This document shows positions 36,327 through 45,813 of a DNA stretch of 64,000 bases, piece after piece. The number at the start of each line of letters is the position of its first letter. Positions within the stretch are counted from its first letter, which is position 1. The stretch covers positions 124,001-188,000 of the forward strand of contig CAYYPK010000009.1 of NCBI GenBank assembly GCA_964473525.1. The letters run 5' to 3'. A program made the translations under genes and the position numbers. This stretch comes from GCA-2687025 sp964473525. Its GTDB lineage: Bacteria; Poribacteria; WGA-4E; GCA-2687025. A model generated the notes under the pieces. The model was not told the DNA's origin and made no database searches. It was given only the letters and a program-made list of their open reading frames with translations.

Positions 36327-37400
36327 CTACCGACCGCTGACGAAGCTCTCGACCATCTCGTGGGCTTCGGCGTCGGTGTACTGCGACGGCGGCGACTTCA
36401 TGAAGTACGCGCTGGGTCCAATCAGCGCCCCAGCGACGCCACGGTCGCTCGCGAGCTTGCAGCAACGAATGGCGTCGATCGCCACACCTGCGGAGTTGGG
36501 CGAGTCCCAGACCTCCAGCTTGAGTTCCATGCTGACCGGCACATCGCCGAACTCGCGGCCCTCAATGCGAATGTGGCACCACTTCCTGTCCTCGAGCCAC
36601 GGAATGTGGTCGCTAGGCCCGATGTACACGTTCTTCGGATCGACCTTGTACTCGAGCTGCGAAGTGACTGCGTCCGTCTTGCTGATCCGCTTGGACTCCA
36701 AACGCTCCTTCTCGAGCATGTTCATGAAGTCCATATTGCCGCCGACGTTGAGCTGCGATGTCCGGTCCAGCACTACGCCGCGGTCGTTGAAGAGACGCGT
36801 TAGGACGCGATGCACGATGGTCGCGCCCATCTGAGCCTTGATGTCGTCACCAACGATCGGGAGACCCGCGTCCTCGAACCTGCCGCTCCACCGGCTGTTA
36901 CGCGCGATGAACACCGGTATGCAGTTGACCACGGCCACGCCCGCGGCGAGCGCTTGCTCCATGTACCAGCGCGTGGCTTTCTCGCTGCCAACCGGGAGGT
37001 AATTGACCAGCACATCGGCCTGCGTGTCGGCGAGAACCTGCGCGACATCCACGGGCGCTTCGCCGGACTCCTCGATCGTCTGCCGGTAGTACTGACCTAG
37101 CCCGTCGTTCGTCGGCCCCCGCATGACGGTAACACCGGTTGGCGGAATGTCCGCGAACTTGATCGTGTTGTTGAGCGGGACCATGAGGGCGTCACTCACG
37201 TCCCGGCCGACCTTGTCGTCATCCACGTCGAACGCCGCGACGACCTCGACATCGCTTACGTGATAGGGGCCAAGTCTGACGTGCATCAGGCCGGGGATGA
37301 AGTCTTCGTCGGACGCATCGCGGTAGTACGTCAGGCCTTGCACGAGAGACGACGCGCAGTTCCCACAGCCGACGATAGCGATGCGGATATTGGAGTTCAT
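36327..37400 (-). CDS. ino1: Inositol-3-phosphate synthase
   Basis: The ATG at 37400 has GAGGAA upstream and puts IRIAIVGCGNCASSL, an NAD-binding Rossmann loop, at the N-terminus as in actinobacterial Ino1. The 357-residue length fits this short bacterial type. Other family features are NYLPVGSEKATRWYMEQAL, CIPVFIARN, GDDIKAQMGATIVHR, and QLNVGGNMDF. It turns glucose-6-phosphate into inositol-3-phosphate, the first step to inositol lipids, mycothiol-type thiols or inositol osmolytes. A small dimeric-barrel gene lies 67 bases upstream on the same strand and may be co-transcribed. Confidence 0.96.
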   Translation of the reverse strand: MNSNIRIAIVGCGNCASSLVQGLTYYRDASDEDFIPGLMHVRLGPYHVSDVEVVAAFDVDDDKVGRDVSDALMVPLNNTIKFADIPPTGVTVMRGPTNDGLGQYYRQTIEESGEAPVDVAQVLADTQADVLVNYLPVGSEKATRWYMEQALAAGVAVVNCIPVFIARNSRWSGRFEDAGLPIVGDDIKAQMGATIVHRVLTRLFNDRGVVLDRTSQLNVGGNMDFMNMLEKERLESKRISKTDAVTSQLEYKVDPKNVYIGPSDHIPWLEDRKWCHIRIEGREFGDVPVSMELKLEVWDSPNSAGVAIDAIRCCKLASDRGVAGALIGPSAYFMKSPPSQYTDAEAHEMVESFVSGR

Positions 37401-37467
37401 TTGATGATTCCTCGTTTCAGTGCGAGTGGCTGGTGATGTACTGGAGGTGGCGCCTGATCCTGGCCTC

Positions 37468-37818
37468 CTAATCACCAGTGACTACGGTGAACCCGCCAAC
37501 AAGCGTTACGGTAGCGGTGAGAGTCTGTAGCTTCGCCATCGGCTGCCGCAAGGCGTCCGGGGTGCGGTGTTCGCCTTCGGGAGCCCACACCTCATCGTTG
37601 GCATCCACGTTTTCCCACAGCGTGATCCACGCGTAGTCCACCTTGGCGTTGGCGACCCCGGGCAGATAGCCGCGGTACCCCTTGAGCAACTGCGCATCGA
37701 TGCACCCTGGGAGGGCCTTCGTCGCCGCGAGGAACGAACCGAGCATGAACTCCTCAAAGTCCCATGGATTCGTCTCGGGTTTGAGTACCGCTGTGTGGAT
37801 GACTCGGAATCGGATCAT
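37468..37818 (-). CDS. Small dimeric alpha/beta-barrel (ABM/EthD-like) protein
   Basis: The ATG at 37818 has GGAGG 10 bases upstream, giving 116 residues. The order of elements fits the ferredoxin-like ABM fold: strand IRFRVIHTAVLKP, helix with LGSFLAATKALPGCIDAQLLKG, strand with VDYAWITLWENVDAN, and a late VTLVGGFTV strand. Family members range from monooxygenases on polyketides to stress proteins. No catalytic residues can be assigned. It precedes the inositol phosphate synthase gene on the same strand. Confidence 0.72.
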   Translation of the reverse strand: MIRFRVIHTAVLKPETNPWDFEEFMLGSFLAATKALPGCIDAQLLKGYRGYLPGVANAKVDYAWITLWENVDANDEVWAPEGEHRTPDALRQPMAKLQTLTATVTLVGGFTVVTGD

Positions 37819-37987
37819 GCGTCGCCGTTCCTCCACGCGTTGCTGCCCGCCCTGCGCTGTCGCGGGCGACGGATCGGTTCCGGGACCGCGCCAATGCGCT
37901 GCGGCACAGCACTCCGATCGGGACACACCCAATAATGCCAAATCCAGTACACATGGCAAGCGTACGTGCGACGCGTGGGTGTCGACT

Positions 37988-38016
37988 TTGCGATACCTCC
38001 CGCCGTACGCTATAAT
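37988..38016 (+). promoter_or_regulatory. Consensus sigma70-type promoter for tmRNA
   Basis: TTGCGA and a perfect TATAAT are separated by exactly 17 bases. Transcription should begin near 38023, some 40 bases before the mature tmRNA end, leaving a short leader to be trimmed. This is the best housekeeping promoter in the window. Confidence 0.82.
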
Positions 38017-38062
38017 GCCTCTGCTATTGAGCAGTGTCGGCTCCGCTTACGCGCGCGCATGT

Positions 38063-38419
38063 GGGGGCGTAATGGTTTCGACGGGATCAGACTGCTGGCA
38101 AGGTTGCATGTCGAGGTTCCACCAGGCCTCGTTAAACCGGTGGACAATTGATAACTGCCAACACTGAAATGGCACTAGCCGCCTAACACGGTCGGCCGTC
38201 CGCCACTTGCGTGTCTACCGCTTGTGGGTCGGGCGTCACATTGTAGACTGGCGAAGCCCGTTGGCCACCGACAAGGCTTCGCGAGATTTATTAGTGGCTA
38301 GCGGATGTATTCCCTGCCCGTGGGGACGGCGTCTTGCGAAACACAACCGCGGGAAAAGCATGTAGTAGCCTTTCTGGCGATGTTCTCGGACGCGAGTTCG
38401 ACTCTCGCCGCCTCCACCA
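38063..38419 (+). ncRNA. ssrA: Transfer-messenger RNA (tmRNA)
   Basis: The 5' end reads GGGGGCG followed by TAATGGTTTCGACGGG, the tmRNA signature. The 3' end has a T arm (GCGAG, loop TTCGACT, CTCGC) and CGCCTCC, which pairs with the 5' GGGGGCG as a 7-bp acceptor stem, then A and an encoded CCA. The length is 357 nt. The resume codon is most likely GCC at 38157, and the tag reading frame ends at TAA (38184-38186). The tag would be ANTEMALAA, with the usual ALAA proteolysis end. It rescues stalled ribosomes together with SmpB, which is not in this window. Confidence 0.97.
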
Positions 38420-38469
38420 CCCCTTCTTACACGCGATGCGCATTGCGCGCATCGCAAGATCGTGCGTCC

Positions 38470-39558
38470 ATGCGTCCTCACATATTCCTGATTCCCGGCT
38501 ACTTAGGCTTTCGCGGAAAGCAGGGATACTCGGGGTACTGGGACACTGTGGCGCCCATCCTCACGGAGCGCGGCTTTACGTGCCACTCCGTGATGACCGA
38601 TCCCGTGGCCATTGTCGCGCGACGCGCCCGCTCGTTGCGAAACGCCATCATCACCGCCTGCGGCAATGACACTGACGGATCCCCGATCCATCTTGTGGGC
38701 CACAGCATGGGGGGTCTCGACGCGCGGTATCTGTTGTCTCCCGCCACCTCCGTGCGACTGCCGGATGGGCTGCGCGCGCGCGTACAGACGTCAGTGTCTA
38801 TCGCGACGCCGCATTACGGCACCCCTATCGCCGACTTCTACCAGTCTCTGCGCGCCGAGGAGCTGATGGGCTTCATTGGGAGGGTCGCCGCCCGTTGGAG
38901 CACGGACGGACGGCTCGATCAGGCGAGCAAGTTCATCGCGGAGCACCGCCGCCACATTGACCGTGTTCTGTCGAAGGCTGGGCGTGAGGAGTTCGCTCGG
39001 ATTCTCCAGGGCATCGTCGAGGCGAACCCAGACGACTACTCGGAACTGCGCGCGTACCTCACGAGCCTTGCCAGGTACCGGGGGGCGCTACGGCGGCTTC
39101 GCATCCGCTACATGGCCCGCTTCAACGACCGTGTCACCGACGACCCCGACATGCGCTACATGAGCTACGTGTCCGGCGCCGAGGCGGTGCGGGTGAAGGA
39201 TGTTGGCACCTGGATCTATCGCCTCGGGACGTTCATCGCCGGAGGGGTGGGCAAGGTGGCCCTACCACCGCTCCCGAATGGCGGAGTCGTTCCAGAGGAG
39301 CGGGTTGTGTCCGTCTTCCATGGCGGGGACGCTGGAGCCTCGCTGACCCTCCCACCGAAGCTTTCAGATGGCGTCGTGCCAAGCGCCTCACAGTTCTGGG
39401 GTGAGTTCGGTGGCTATGTGCCATTGGACCACCATGCGGTGATCGGCAGATTCGATCTGTTGCCTGCCCGCGAGCCAGACCTGCACGAGCTCTACGGCCG
39501 AATCGCCGCCGACCTGCTGGGCGCGAGGGAACTACCGAGACCAGACGACGCGTCGTGA
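38470..39558 (+). CDS. Alpha/beta hydrolase, triacylglycerol lipase-like
   Basis: The ATG at 38470 lies 51 bases past the tmRNA end; longer frames would begin inside tmRNA and are rejected. The 362-residue protein starts with the oxyanion strand HIFLIPGYLGFRG. The nucleophile elbow is GHSMGG (S79), and the later PLDHHAVIG should supply the catalytic His. It has no signal peptide. The overall shape resembles bacterial lipases of the LipA/PHB-depolymerase type, and the insert of about 90 residues after LVGHSMGGLDARY could be a lid. It heads a rightward run of genes, with the PhyH gene 32 bases downstream. Confidence 0.9.
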   Translation: MRPHIFLIPGYLGFRGKQGYSGYWDTVAPILTERGFTCHSVMTDPVAIVARRARSLRNAIITACGNDTDGSPIHLVGHSMGGLDARYLLSPATSVRLPDGLRARVQTSVSIATPHYGTPIADFYQSLRAEELMGFIGRVAARWSTDGRLDQASKFIAEHRRHIDRVLSKAGREEFARILQGIVEANPDDYSELRAYLTSLARYRGALRRLRIRYMARFNDRVTDDPDMRYMSYVSGAEAVRVKDVGTWIYRLGTFIAGGVGKVALPPLPNGGVVPEERVVSVFHGGDAGASLTLPPKLSDGVVPSASQFWGEFGGYVPLDHHAVIGRFDLLPAREPDLHELYGRIAADLLGARELPRPDDAS

Positions 39559-39590
39559 TCGCGGCCGCGCGGCCGAGGATAGGAGGTCCC

Positions 39591-40409
39591 ATGACGGAGC
39601 AGGAGTTCGAGAATCACGTCCTGCGCATTAAGATGAACGGCTTCACCGTGTTGCCGGGGATGCTGACACCCGAGGAGTGCGATGAGGCGCAGACCGCTCT
39701 GGAGCGGCTCTCTGAAGAGGAGCGCGACCTGCCCGGGTCTCCGGGTGGAACGCACGGGATGCAGATATACAACCTGCTGAACAAGGCGCGTGTCTTCGAG
39801 CGTGTGTATCAGATCCCGCCGCTGCTTCGCGTGATCCGTCACTTCCTCGGCGGCGACGCCATCCTGAGCTCGACGCAGGCGCACATTGTCTTCCCGGGCG
39901 CGCCGGACCAGGGCTTGCACTCCGACGGCTCACAGACGGGGCCGAACTACGCGCTGTCAGACGCTGATGGCGGTCAACGCATCACGAGTCACGTCCTCGG
40001 GTTCAACGTCGTGTTCTGCATCAGCGACTATACTCGGCAGAATGGGGCGACGCGCATCGTGCCCGGTAGCCACCGCATCGACGGTCTCCGCGTGCCCAGT
40101 GGGCGCGTTCCCGGCGAGTTCGTCGTCGAGGCGGAACGCGGCTCCGTCGTCATGTTCAATATCTCAACGTGGCACGGCTCCTCCGAACACACGGGCGACT
40201 CTCCGCGCTATGCCGTGATGACGCCGTGGCGCCGCCGTTGGCTGCGCGCCGAGGTGGATCTGGGTCGCATGGTGAACCCCGACGTGCTGGAACGCGCCGG
40301 GGAGGACGGGCCGACAATTTTCGGCATTCCCGCGCGCGAGCCCACCGTGGACCGCTGGAAGTGGGACTGGAGCAAGGGTCAGCCGAAGCCGGAGTGGATG
40401 GCCGAGTAG
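39591..40409 (+). CDS. Phytanoyl-CoA dioxygenase (PhyH) family protein
   Basis: AGGAGG sits right before the ATG at 39591. The 272-residue protein has the PhyH N-terminus NGFTVLPGMLTPEECDEA. The iron site is H110/D112 in GLHSDGS and H195 in TWHGSSEH, with an Arg soon after for 2-oxoglutarate. It is clearly a paralog of the type seen at 35351 but only distantly alike. Position between a lipase and a methyltransferase suggests a tailoring hydroxylation step. The substrate cannot be named. Confidence 0.94.
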   Translation: MTEQEFENHVLRIKMNGFTVLPGMLTPEECDEAQTALERLSEEERDLPGSPGGTHGMQIYNLLNKARVFERVYQIPPLLRVIRHFLGGDAILSSTQAHIVFPGAPDQGLHSDGSQTGPNYALSDADGGQRITSHVLGFNVVFCISDYTRQNGATRIVPGSHRIDGLRVPSGRVPGEFVVEAERGSVVMFNISTWHGSSEHTGDSPRYAVMTPWRRRWLRAEVDLGRMVNPDVLERAGEDGPTIFGIPAREPTVDRWKWDWSKGQPKPEWMAE

Positions 40410-40466
40410 CCGGCCCCGCTCCCACGGTCATGCATCCACGCGGGCGTCTCATTGGAGGCGCTCGCG

Positions 40467-41237
40467 ATGGCCAGCATTTTCGACTTCCCAGACGTATACG
40501 ACGCCGTCCTTCGGGCTCCTCTGCCTCAGATTGACCGAGAAGCCCGATCCGTGCGTCAGTTGCTCGCGCGCCGAGGCATCGCGACAGGCCGCCTGTTGGA
40601 ACTCGCCTGCGGGACGTGCACACACGGTATCCTCCTCGCCCAGCAGGGATTCCAGGTCACCGGTATCGACCTGAGTCCGAACATGGTCGAAGCTGCGATG
40701 TCGCGCGCGGCGGCGGCGGGGGTCTCGCTACATGTGACCCAGGCCGACATCGCCGATTTCACGCTTGAGGATCCGCCGTTCGACGCGGCGATCTTCATGG
40801 CGGAGACGTTCCCAATCCTCACGGAGTATGAGGGCATCGCCAGCCACTTCGCGTGCGTGCGACAGAGTATGCGGCGGGGCGGAGTCTACATCATCGACAT
40901 CGACGCCCACCGCGCCGGTGTTCGTGACGAATACAAGGTGTGGGGCGAGCGAACGGAGCAGGTAGGCGACGCCCGCGTGGACATCTGGCACGAGAACTTC
41001 CCCGGTGACTTTGTCGACGGCATCAGTCGGCTCGTCATGCACTGTAGGATCCACGCAGACGGCGCCGTCCATGAGACGCGCGATGACTGGCGCATCCGCC
41101 AGTACAACCCCTGGCATCTGTCGGCCCTCGTAAGAACGCTGGCAGGCTGGAAGCTGTCGGGATTCTACTCGCGTGGCAGCGCGTCACACGACATCGCCGA
41201 CGACCCCGGATACCTGATGACCCTGGAGGCCGTCTAG
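40467..41237 (+). CDS. SAM-dependent methyltransferase, class I
   Basis: The ATG at 40467 follows TTGGAGG at 7 bases. The 256-residue protein has motif I LLELACGTCTHGILLAQ, motif II ending GIDLSPNMVEAA, then VTQADIADF, FDAAIFM and GGVYIIDID, the standard Rossmann-like order. The C-terminal third is a beta-rich insertion with a HETRDDWRIRQY strand, typical of small-molecule methyltransferases that act on N or O. It is soluble. It sits between the PhyH and GNAT genes with short gaps, so it likely works in the same pathway. Confidence 0.92.
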   Translation: MASIFDFPDVYDAVLRAPLPQIDREARSVRQLLARRGIATGRLLELACGTCTHGILLAQQGFQVTGIDLSPNMVEAAMSRAAAAGVSLHVTQADIADFTLEDPPFDAAIFMAETFPILTEYEGIASHFACVRQSMRRGGVYIIDIDAHRAGVRDEYKVWGERTEQVGDARVDIWHENFPGDFVDGISRLVMHCRIHADGAVHETRDDWRIRQYNPWHLSALVRTLAGWKLSGFYSRGSASHDIADDPGYLMTLEAV

Positions 41238-41271
41238 GCGGCGCCAACAACTGGCGGATCTGGACGCACTC

Positions 41272-42246
41272 ATGCAGATCACCCCACTCGACGCATCGCG
41301 ATTCGAGGAGGCTGTCGCGCTCTGGGACGCCGCGCATATGAACGCGGAACCCGGCGTGGATCAGCTGGGCGAGCCGCTGACGACCGACTATCTGCTCGGA
41401 CTGGCACAGTCGGACAAATACGTCTCGGACGCCACCGTCGTCGCGGACGATCAGGGCGCGACCGTGGGCGTCGCGTGGGGCGTTGTCGAGCAGGAGACCA
41501 AGTTCGGTATCGACGACTACCGTCACGCTGCGGCGCAGCTTACAGGCATCGCCGTGCATCCAGAACATAGAGAGCGAGGGGTCGCACTGGCCTTGCTGTC
41601 GCGCGTCGAGGCTGCGATGCGCAAACGCGGACACCTGGCCATTGATTGCACGCCCTGCGCCGTGCCCGTAGACAGCGGCGCCTACCGCTTCTTGAACTCG
41701 TGCGGCTACAACGCCGTGCTCTACGTGTACCACATCTACCACGACCTATCGCGCTTCAGGCTCACGTCAGACATTGCGGCTCTCCGGCAACGCCTCGAGG
41801 CAGAGGGCGTCAGATTCCGGTGGCTGGATCCTTCTGACCACGACGCCCTGCTCGATATGTGGAGGGAGCACTTCCCGTACTGGTCGCTGAGCGAAGGGAG
41901 CGAGGACATCGACGACTTCCGCAGCCGCGCAGGGCACAGCACGTGGGGCTTCCGGTATCTGCTCGCTGAGGCGGGTGAGCGGCTCGTCGGCTTCATAGGC
42001 GACATCTGGCCGGAGCCTGGTGGCGAGGGTTCCTTCACCAGTCCGGGAGTCATCCCCGCATTTCGAGGTCGGGGCATCGGGACCGTTCTCGCGCACTTTG
42101 CCCTCGACTACATGAAGAGCGAGGACACGAGCTTCACCACCTATTCGACCAGTGGCATGAACCCCGCGCAGTTCCTCTATCTGCGCGCCGGAGCGACAGT
42201 GCAAGCCATTACGTGCAGCTGGTACCGCAAGCTGTTGGTGGGGTAG
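41272..42246 (+). CDS. Double-GNAT N-acetyltransferase
   Basis: Two GNAT folds are joined in one 324-residue chain. The first (residues 1-150) has the acetyl-CoA loop at TGIAVHPEHRERGVALALL. The second (about 180-324) has PGVIPAFRGRGIGTVLAH, the R/QxxGxG/A motif. Both loops look able to bind acetyl-CoA. Tandem GNATs include mycothiol synthase, and the inositol phosphate synthase gene in this window makes that pathway worth a thought, but MshD has its own motifs and this remains a guess. The gene lies 34 bases after the methyltransferase. Confidence 0.88.
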   Translation: MQITPLDASRFEEAVALWDAAHMNAEPGVDQLGEPLTTDYLLGLAQSDKYVSDATVVADDQGATVGVAWGVVEQETKFGIDDYRHAAAQLTGIAVHPEHRERGVALALLSRVEAAMRKRGHLAIDCTPCAVPVDSGAYRFLNSCGYNAVLYVYHIYHDLSRFRLTSDIAALRQRLEAEGVRFRWLDPSDHDALLDMWREHFPYWSLSEGSEDIDDFRSRAGHSTWGFRYLLAEAGERLVGFIGDIWPEPGGEGSFTSPGVIPAFRGRGIGTVLAHFALDYMKSEDTSFTTYSTSGMNPAQFLYLRAGATVQAITCSWYRKLLVG

Positions 42247-42276
42247 AGCGGCGTTGGGGCAGGAGGGCAGCGGATC

Positions 42277-44025
42277 GTGCACGCCGTCGAAACACGACGC
42301 TACCGCGCGTTGATCGCGGAATATCTGATACCGCAGTGGCGTAGGGTAGCGCTGCTGGCGCTGTTCCTCCTGGCGGGCGTCGGGCTGAACCTGCTACATC
42401 CCCAGATAGTGCGGCACTTCATTGACGCTGCGAGGGCTGGGGCCGCCGTGCGCAACCTGGTTATCGCTGGGTGCATCTTGCTAGCCGCGGGCGTGGCGGG
42501 CCAGATCGTCCAGGTCGTGGGATCGTACCTCGCCGAAGACGTGGGCTGGGTCGCGACCAACCGCCTCCGCTCCGACCTTGCCCTCCACTGCCTCCGGCTG
42601 GATCTCCGCTTCCACAACGACCGAACGCCGGGCGAAATGATCGAGCGGGTGGACGGTGACGTCACCGCCCTGTCCAACTTCCTCTCTCAGTTCACACTGC
42701 AGATCGTGGGCAGCGCGCTGTTCCTCGTCGGGGCGCTGACGATGGTGTGGATCGAGGACTGGCAGCTCGGTCTCACGCTCACCGCCTTCTCAGGCTCCGC
42801 CATCGCGCTTCTCATCAGGCTGCGGCACATCGCCGTCCCCGCGTTCGAAGCGGAGCGCGAGGCGTTTGCGGAGCAGTTTGGGGTCATTGAGGAGCGGCTC
42901 GCGGGAGTCGAGGACATCCGAACGAACGGTGGCGACGGCTACACGATGAATCGTCTGTACGCCGTCATGGGCGACGCTTTCACGAAGGTCAGACGATCGG
43001 CGATGTTCGGTCACGTACTGTATGGGACAGCCGACGCGTTGTTCGCTCTGAGCTACGCCATCGTGTTCGGCTTCGGCATCGTGCGGTATCGCGAGGGCGC
43101 GTTCACGATCGGCGCGGTGTACCTCGTCTTCCACTACACGAGCATGCTGCAGGCGCCCCTGCAGCAACTGACACGGCAATTGCAGGATCTCCAGAACGCT
43201 ACGGCTGGCATCGTTCGTATCGACGAGTTGTATGGAACGAAGAGCGCGCTCGTAGAGCGGGCGGCGAAGCACATTCCGACCGGCGCGCTGGCCGTTGAGT
43301 TCGATCATGTCTCCTTCCGGTACGTCGAGGACGAGCCAGTGCTGCGGGATGTCGCCTTCCGCCTTCCGCGCGGACGGACACTCGGCCTGCTGGGACGAAC
43401 GGGCAGCGGCAAGACAACCATCACACGCTTGCTGTTCCGGTTGTACGACCCGGACGAGGGAAGCGTGCTTCTCAGCGGCGTCGACCTACGCGACGCGTCG
43501 GTGGAGGTGGCGCGACATCGCGTTGGGATGGTGACGCAGGACGTACAGCTCTTTAACGGCACCGTACGCGACAACCTGACGCTCTTCGATGACGCAGTCC
43601 CTACGGAGCGCATTGAGGAGGTGCTGTCCGACCTCGACATGATGGATTGGGCGAACGGTCTGTCCGACGGTCTGGACACACCCCTGGACGCGACGGGCGC
43701 CGGTCTCTCCGCAGGCGAGGCGCAACTCCTCGCCTTTGCCCGAGTCTTCCTGAAAGACCCCGGCGTCGTGATTCTCGACGAGCCGTCGTCCAGGCTCGAC
43801 CCCGCGACAGAACGGCAGATGGACAACGCCGTGTCGAGGCTTCTGGCAGGGCGCACGGGAATCATCATTGCCCATCGACTCTCCACCGTCCGTCGCGTGG
43901 ACAACATCCTCATCCTCGAGAGCGGCAGGATCGCAGAAGAAGGCGAACGAGAGCGCCTCGCCGCCGATCCCGACTCGAGGTTCGCGCAGCTCCTGCGAAC
44001 GGGGTTGGAGGACGAGTTGGCATGA
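42277..44025 (+). CDS. ABC exporter half-transporter A (heterodimeric type)
   Basis: The GTG at 42277 is about 10 bases after GGAGGGC. The 582-residue protein has a six-helix exporter domain (residues 1-300, with the typical coupling segment TPGEMIERVDGDVTALSNFL). Its ATPase has Walker A GRTGSGKTT at about 373, Walker B VVILDEPSS with the catalytic Glu, and a His switch IIAHRLS. The signature is altered: LSAGEAQ instead of LSGGQ (about 478). Its stop overlaps the ATG of the second half transporter, so the two form a heterodimer. Confidence 0.95.
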   Translation: MHAVETRRYRALIAEYLIPQWRRVALLALFLLAGVGLNLLHPQIVRHFIDAARAGAAVRNLVIAGCILLAAGVAGQIVQVVGSYLAEDVGWVATNRLRSDLALHCLRLDLRFHNDRTPGEMIERVDGDVTALSNFLSQFTLQIVGSALFLVGALTMVWIEDWQLGLTLTAFSGSAIALLIRLRHIAVPAFEAEREAFAEQFGVIEERLAGVEDIRTNGGDGYTMNRLYAVMGDAFTKVRRSAMFGHVLYGTADALFALSYAIVFGFGIVRYREGAFTIGAVYLVFHYTSMLQAPLQQLTRQLQDLQNATAGIVRIDELYGTKSALVERAAKHIPTGALAVEFDHVSFRYVEDEPVLRDVAFRLPRGRTLGLLGRTGSGKTTITRLLFRLYDPDEGSVLLSGVDLRDASVEVARHRVGMVTQDVQLFNGTVRDNLTLFDDAVPTERIEEVLSDLDMMDWANGLSDGLDTPLDATGAGLSAGEAQLLAFARVFLKDPGVVILDEPSSRLDPATERQMDNAVSRLLAGRTGIIIAHRLSTVRRVDNILILESGRIAEEGERERLAADPDSRFAQLLRTGLEDELA

Positions 44026-45800
44026 CTATGTGGCACGCGCTCTGGCGGCTCATGCGCTACCGTCCGTGGCTGTACGTCCTCAGCATCCTGTTCTGGGGCA
44101 TCGACGATGTCGTGCCCATTGTCACGGGTCTGCTAGGCCGGGCGTTCTTCGACGCCCTGACCGGGGATGCGGTCGTCGGCTGGGATCCATGGACGCTGCT
44201 CGCCCTTTTCGTGATGATCCGGCTCGCGAACACAGCGATGCTCACAGGAGGGATCGCCGTATGGGTTCGGTGTTGGTGGCCCATCGAATGCCTGCTGCGC
44301 AAGAACCTGATGCGGGCGATCCTCGATACGCGCCACGCTCGACACGTCGCGGATCAGTCCGGGGAAATCACGAACCGGTTCAGGGGCGATGTTGGCAGCG
44401 TCGCCCTTCCCTACGAAAACTGGGTGGATCTGTGGGGGAATCTCATCCACTCGGGGTTTGCGCTTGTCGTGCTCCTGCGCACCGACTGGCTCATCGCGTT
44501 GATTGCCGTCGCGCCCGGGTTGGTGATCGTCGGCGCTCTGCAGTTCATCCATCCGCTCTTCCAGAAGTTCCGCGCGCTTAACCGGGAGACGACAGAGAAG
44601 GCGACCGCGTTCGTCGGAGAGATGTTCCGCAATGTGCTTGCCGTGAAGTCAGGGACGGGCGAGCCGCGCATCGTGCAGAGGTACCGCGCGCTCAACGACG
44701 AGCGTCGGAAGGCGACGCTGAAGGATCAGGTGATTGGGAGTTCGTTCCAAGCCCTGCAATGGAACCTCGTGCACCTGACGACTGGACTTGTGTTGATCGT
44801 GTCGGCGACGAAGATGCGCTCTGGCGAGTTCACCGTCGGGGACTTCGCCCTCTTCATGGCGTTCGTGCCTACCGTGGGACGCGGGCTGGGCATGATCGGC
44901 ACAGTGGCGACCGGCCACATCCGCGCGGGGGTGTCCTGGAAGCGCATGGTCGAGACCGTCCCAGACGCGGACCCCGCCTCTCTCGTCGCGCATGGGCCGC
45001 TCTATCTGGACGGGGCCCTGCCCGCCCTGTCGATGCCCCCGCGTACGGACGCGACGCGTCTGGATGAGCTATCGATATCCGGGCTAACCTACCGGTACCC
45101 GGACTCGGAGAACGGGATTCACGGCGTCACGCTACGCATCCCGCGCGGGTCGTTCACCGTCGTCACAGGGCGCATCGGCTCGGGCAAGACGACGTTTGTG
45201 CAGACACTACTCGGCGTGTTGCCGAGGGATTCGGGGGATGTTCTATGGAACGGCGAGGTCATCAGGGACTTCGCGTCGCACTTCGTCCCGCCGCGCGCTG
45301 CCTACACCCCGCAGACTCCCGGCTTGTTCAGCGAATCGCTGCGGGACAACATCCTCATGGGTAGGCAGGACAGCGTGGCGGACCTGGAGCGCGCGATCCG
45401 CCTCGGGGTCATGGAAACGGACGTCGAGGAGTTGGACGACGGCCTCGACACGCTGGTCGGCTCACGTGGAGTCAAGCTGTCCGGCGGCCAGGTGCAACGC
45501 GCTGCCGCGGCGCGCATGCTCATCCGGCAGCCGGAACTCCTCGTCTTCGACGACCTCTCGAGCGCGCTGGACGTAGACACCGAGCAGACGATGTGGGAGC
45601 GCGTCTTCGAGTCGCGGGCCGCGACCTGTCTGGTGATCTCTCACCGCCGAGCCGTGCTCCGACGCGCGGATCACATCCTTGTCCTCAAGGACGGATGCGT
45701 TGAGGCCGAAGGGACACTGGACGCGCTACTGGAGTCCTGCGAAGAGATGCAGCGCTTGTGGCGCGGGGAACTTGCCCAAGCAGACGAGACGACACCCTAG
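44022..45800 (+). CDS. ABC exporter half-transporter B (heterodimeric type)
   Basis: An ATGA overlap links this 592-residue gene to the previous one. The membrane domain (1-320) contains six probable helices, and the ATPase has Walker A GRIGSGKTT at about 383 and a canonical LSGGQ at about 486. Walker B is LLVFDDLSS, with Asp in place of the catalytic Glu. Together with the altered signature of the partner, this gives one degenerate and one intact ATP site, as in TM287/288-type exporters. It should export a small molecule, lipid or peptide. The gene context suggests a modified metabolite. Confidence 0.95.
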   Translation: MTMWHALWRLMRYRPWLYVLSILFWGIDDVVPIVTGLLGRAFFDALTGDAVVGWDPWTLLALFVMIRLANTAMLTGGIAVWVRCWWPIECLLRKNLMRAILDTRHARHVADQSGEITNRFRGDVGSVALPYENWVDLWGNLIHSGFALVVLLRTDWLIALIAVAPGLVIVGALQFIHPLFQKFRALNRETTEKATAFVGEMFRNVLAVKSGTGEPRIVQRYRALNDERRKATLKDQVIGSSFQALQWNLVHLTTGLVLIVSATKMRSGEFTVGDFALFMAFVPTVGRGLGMIGTVATGHIRAGVSWKRMVETVPDADPASLVAHGPLYLDGALPALSMPPRTDATRLDELSISGLTYRYPDSENGIHGVTLRIPRGSFTVVTGRIGSGKTTFVQTLLGVLPRDSGDVLWNGEVIRDFASHFVPPRAAYTPQTPGLFSESLRDNILMGRQDSVADLERAIRLGVMETDVEELDDGLDTLVGSRGVKLSGGQVQRAAAARMLIRQPELLVFDDLSSALDVDTEQTMWERVFESRAATCLVISHRRAVLRRADHILVLKDGCVEAEGTLDALLESCEEMQRLWRGELAQADETTP

Positions 45801-45813
45801 AGAGCCACATCCC

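Noticed and set aside
38305..38469. Upstream extension of the lipase reading frame
   Set aside because: It overlaps the 3' part of tmRNA and has no coding character.
43647..44021. In-frame extension of the second ABC gene into the first
   Set aside because: The extension is arginine-rich nonsense that overlaps coding sequence of the first half transporter; the ATGA junction at 44022 is the natural start.
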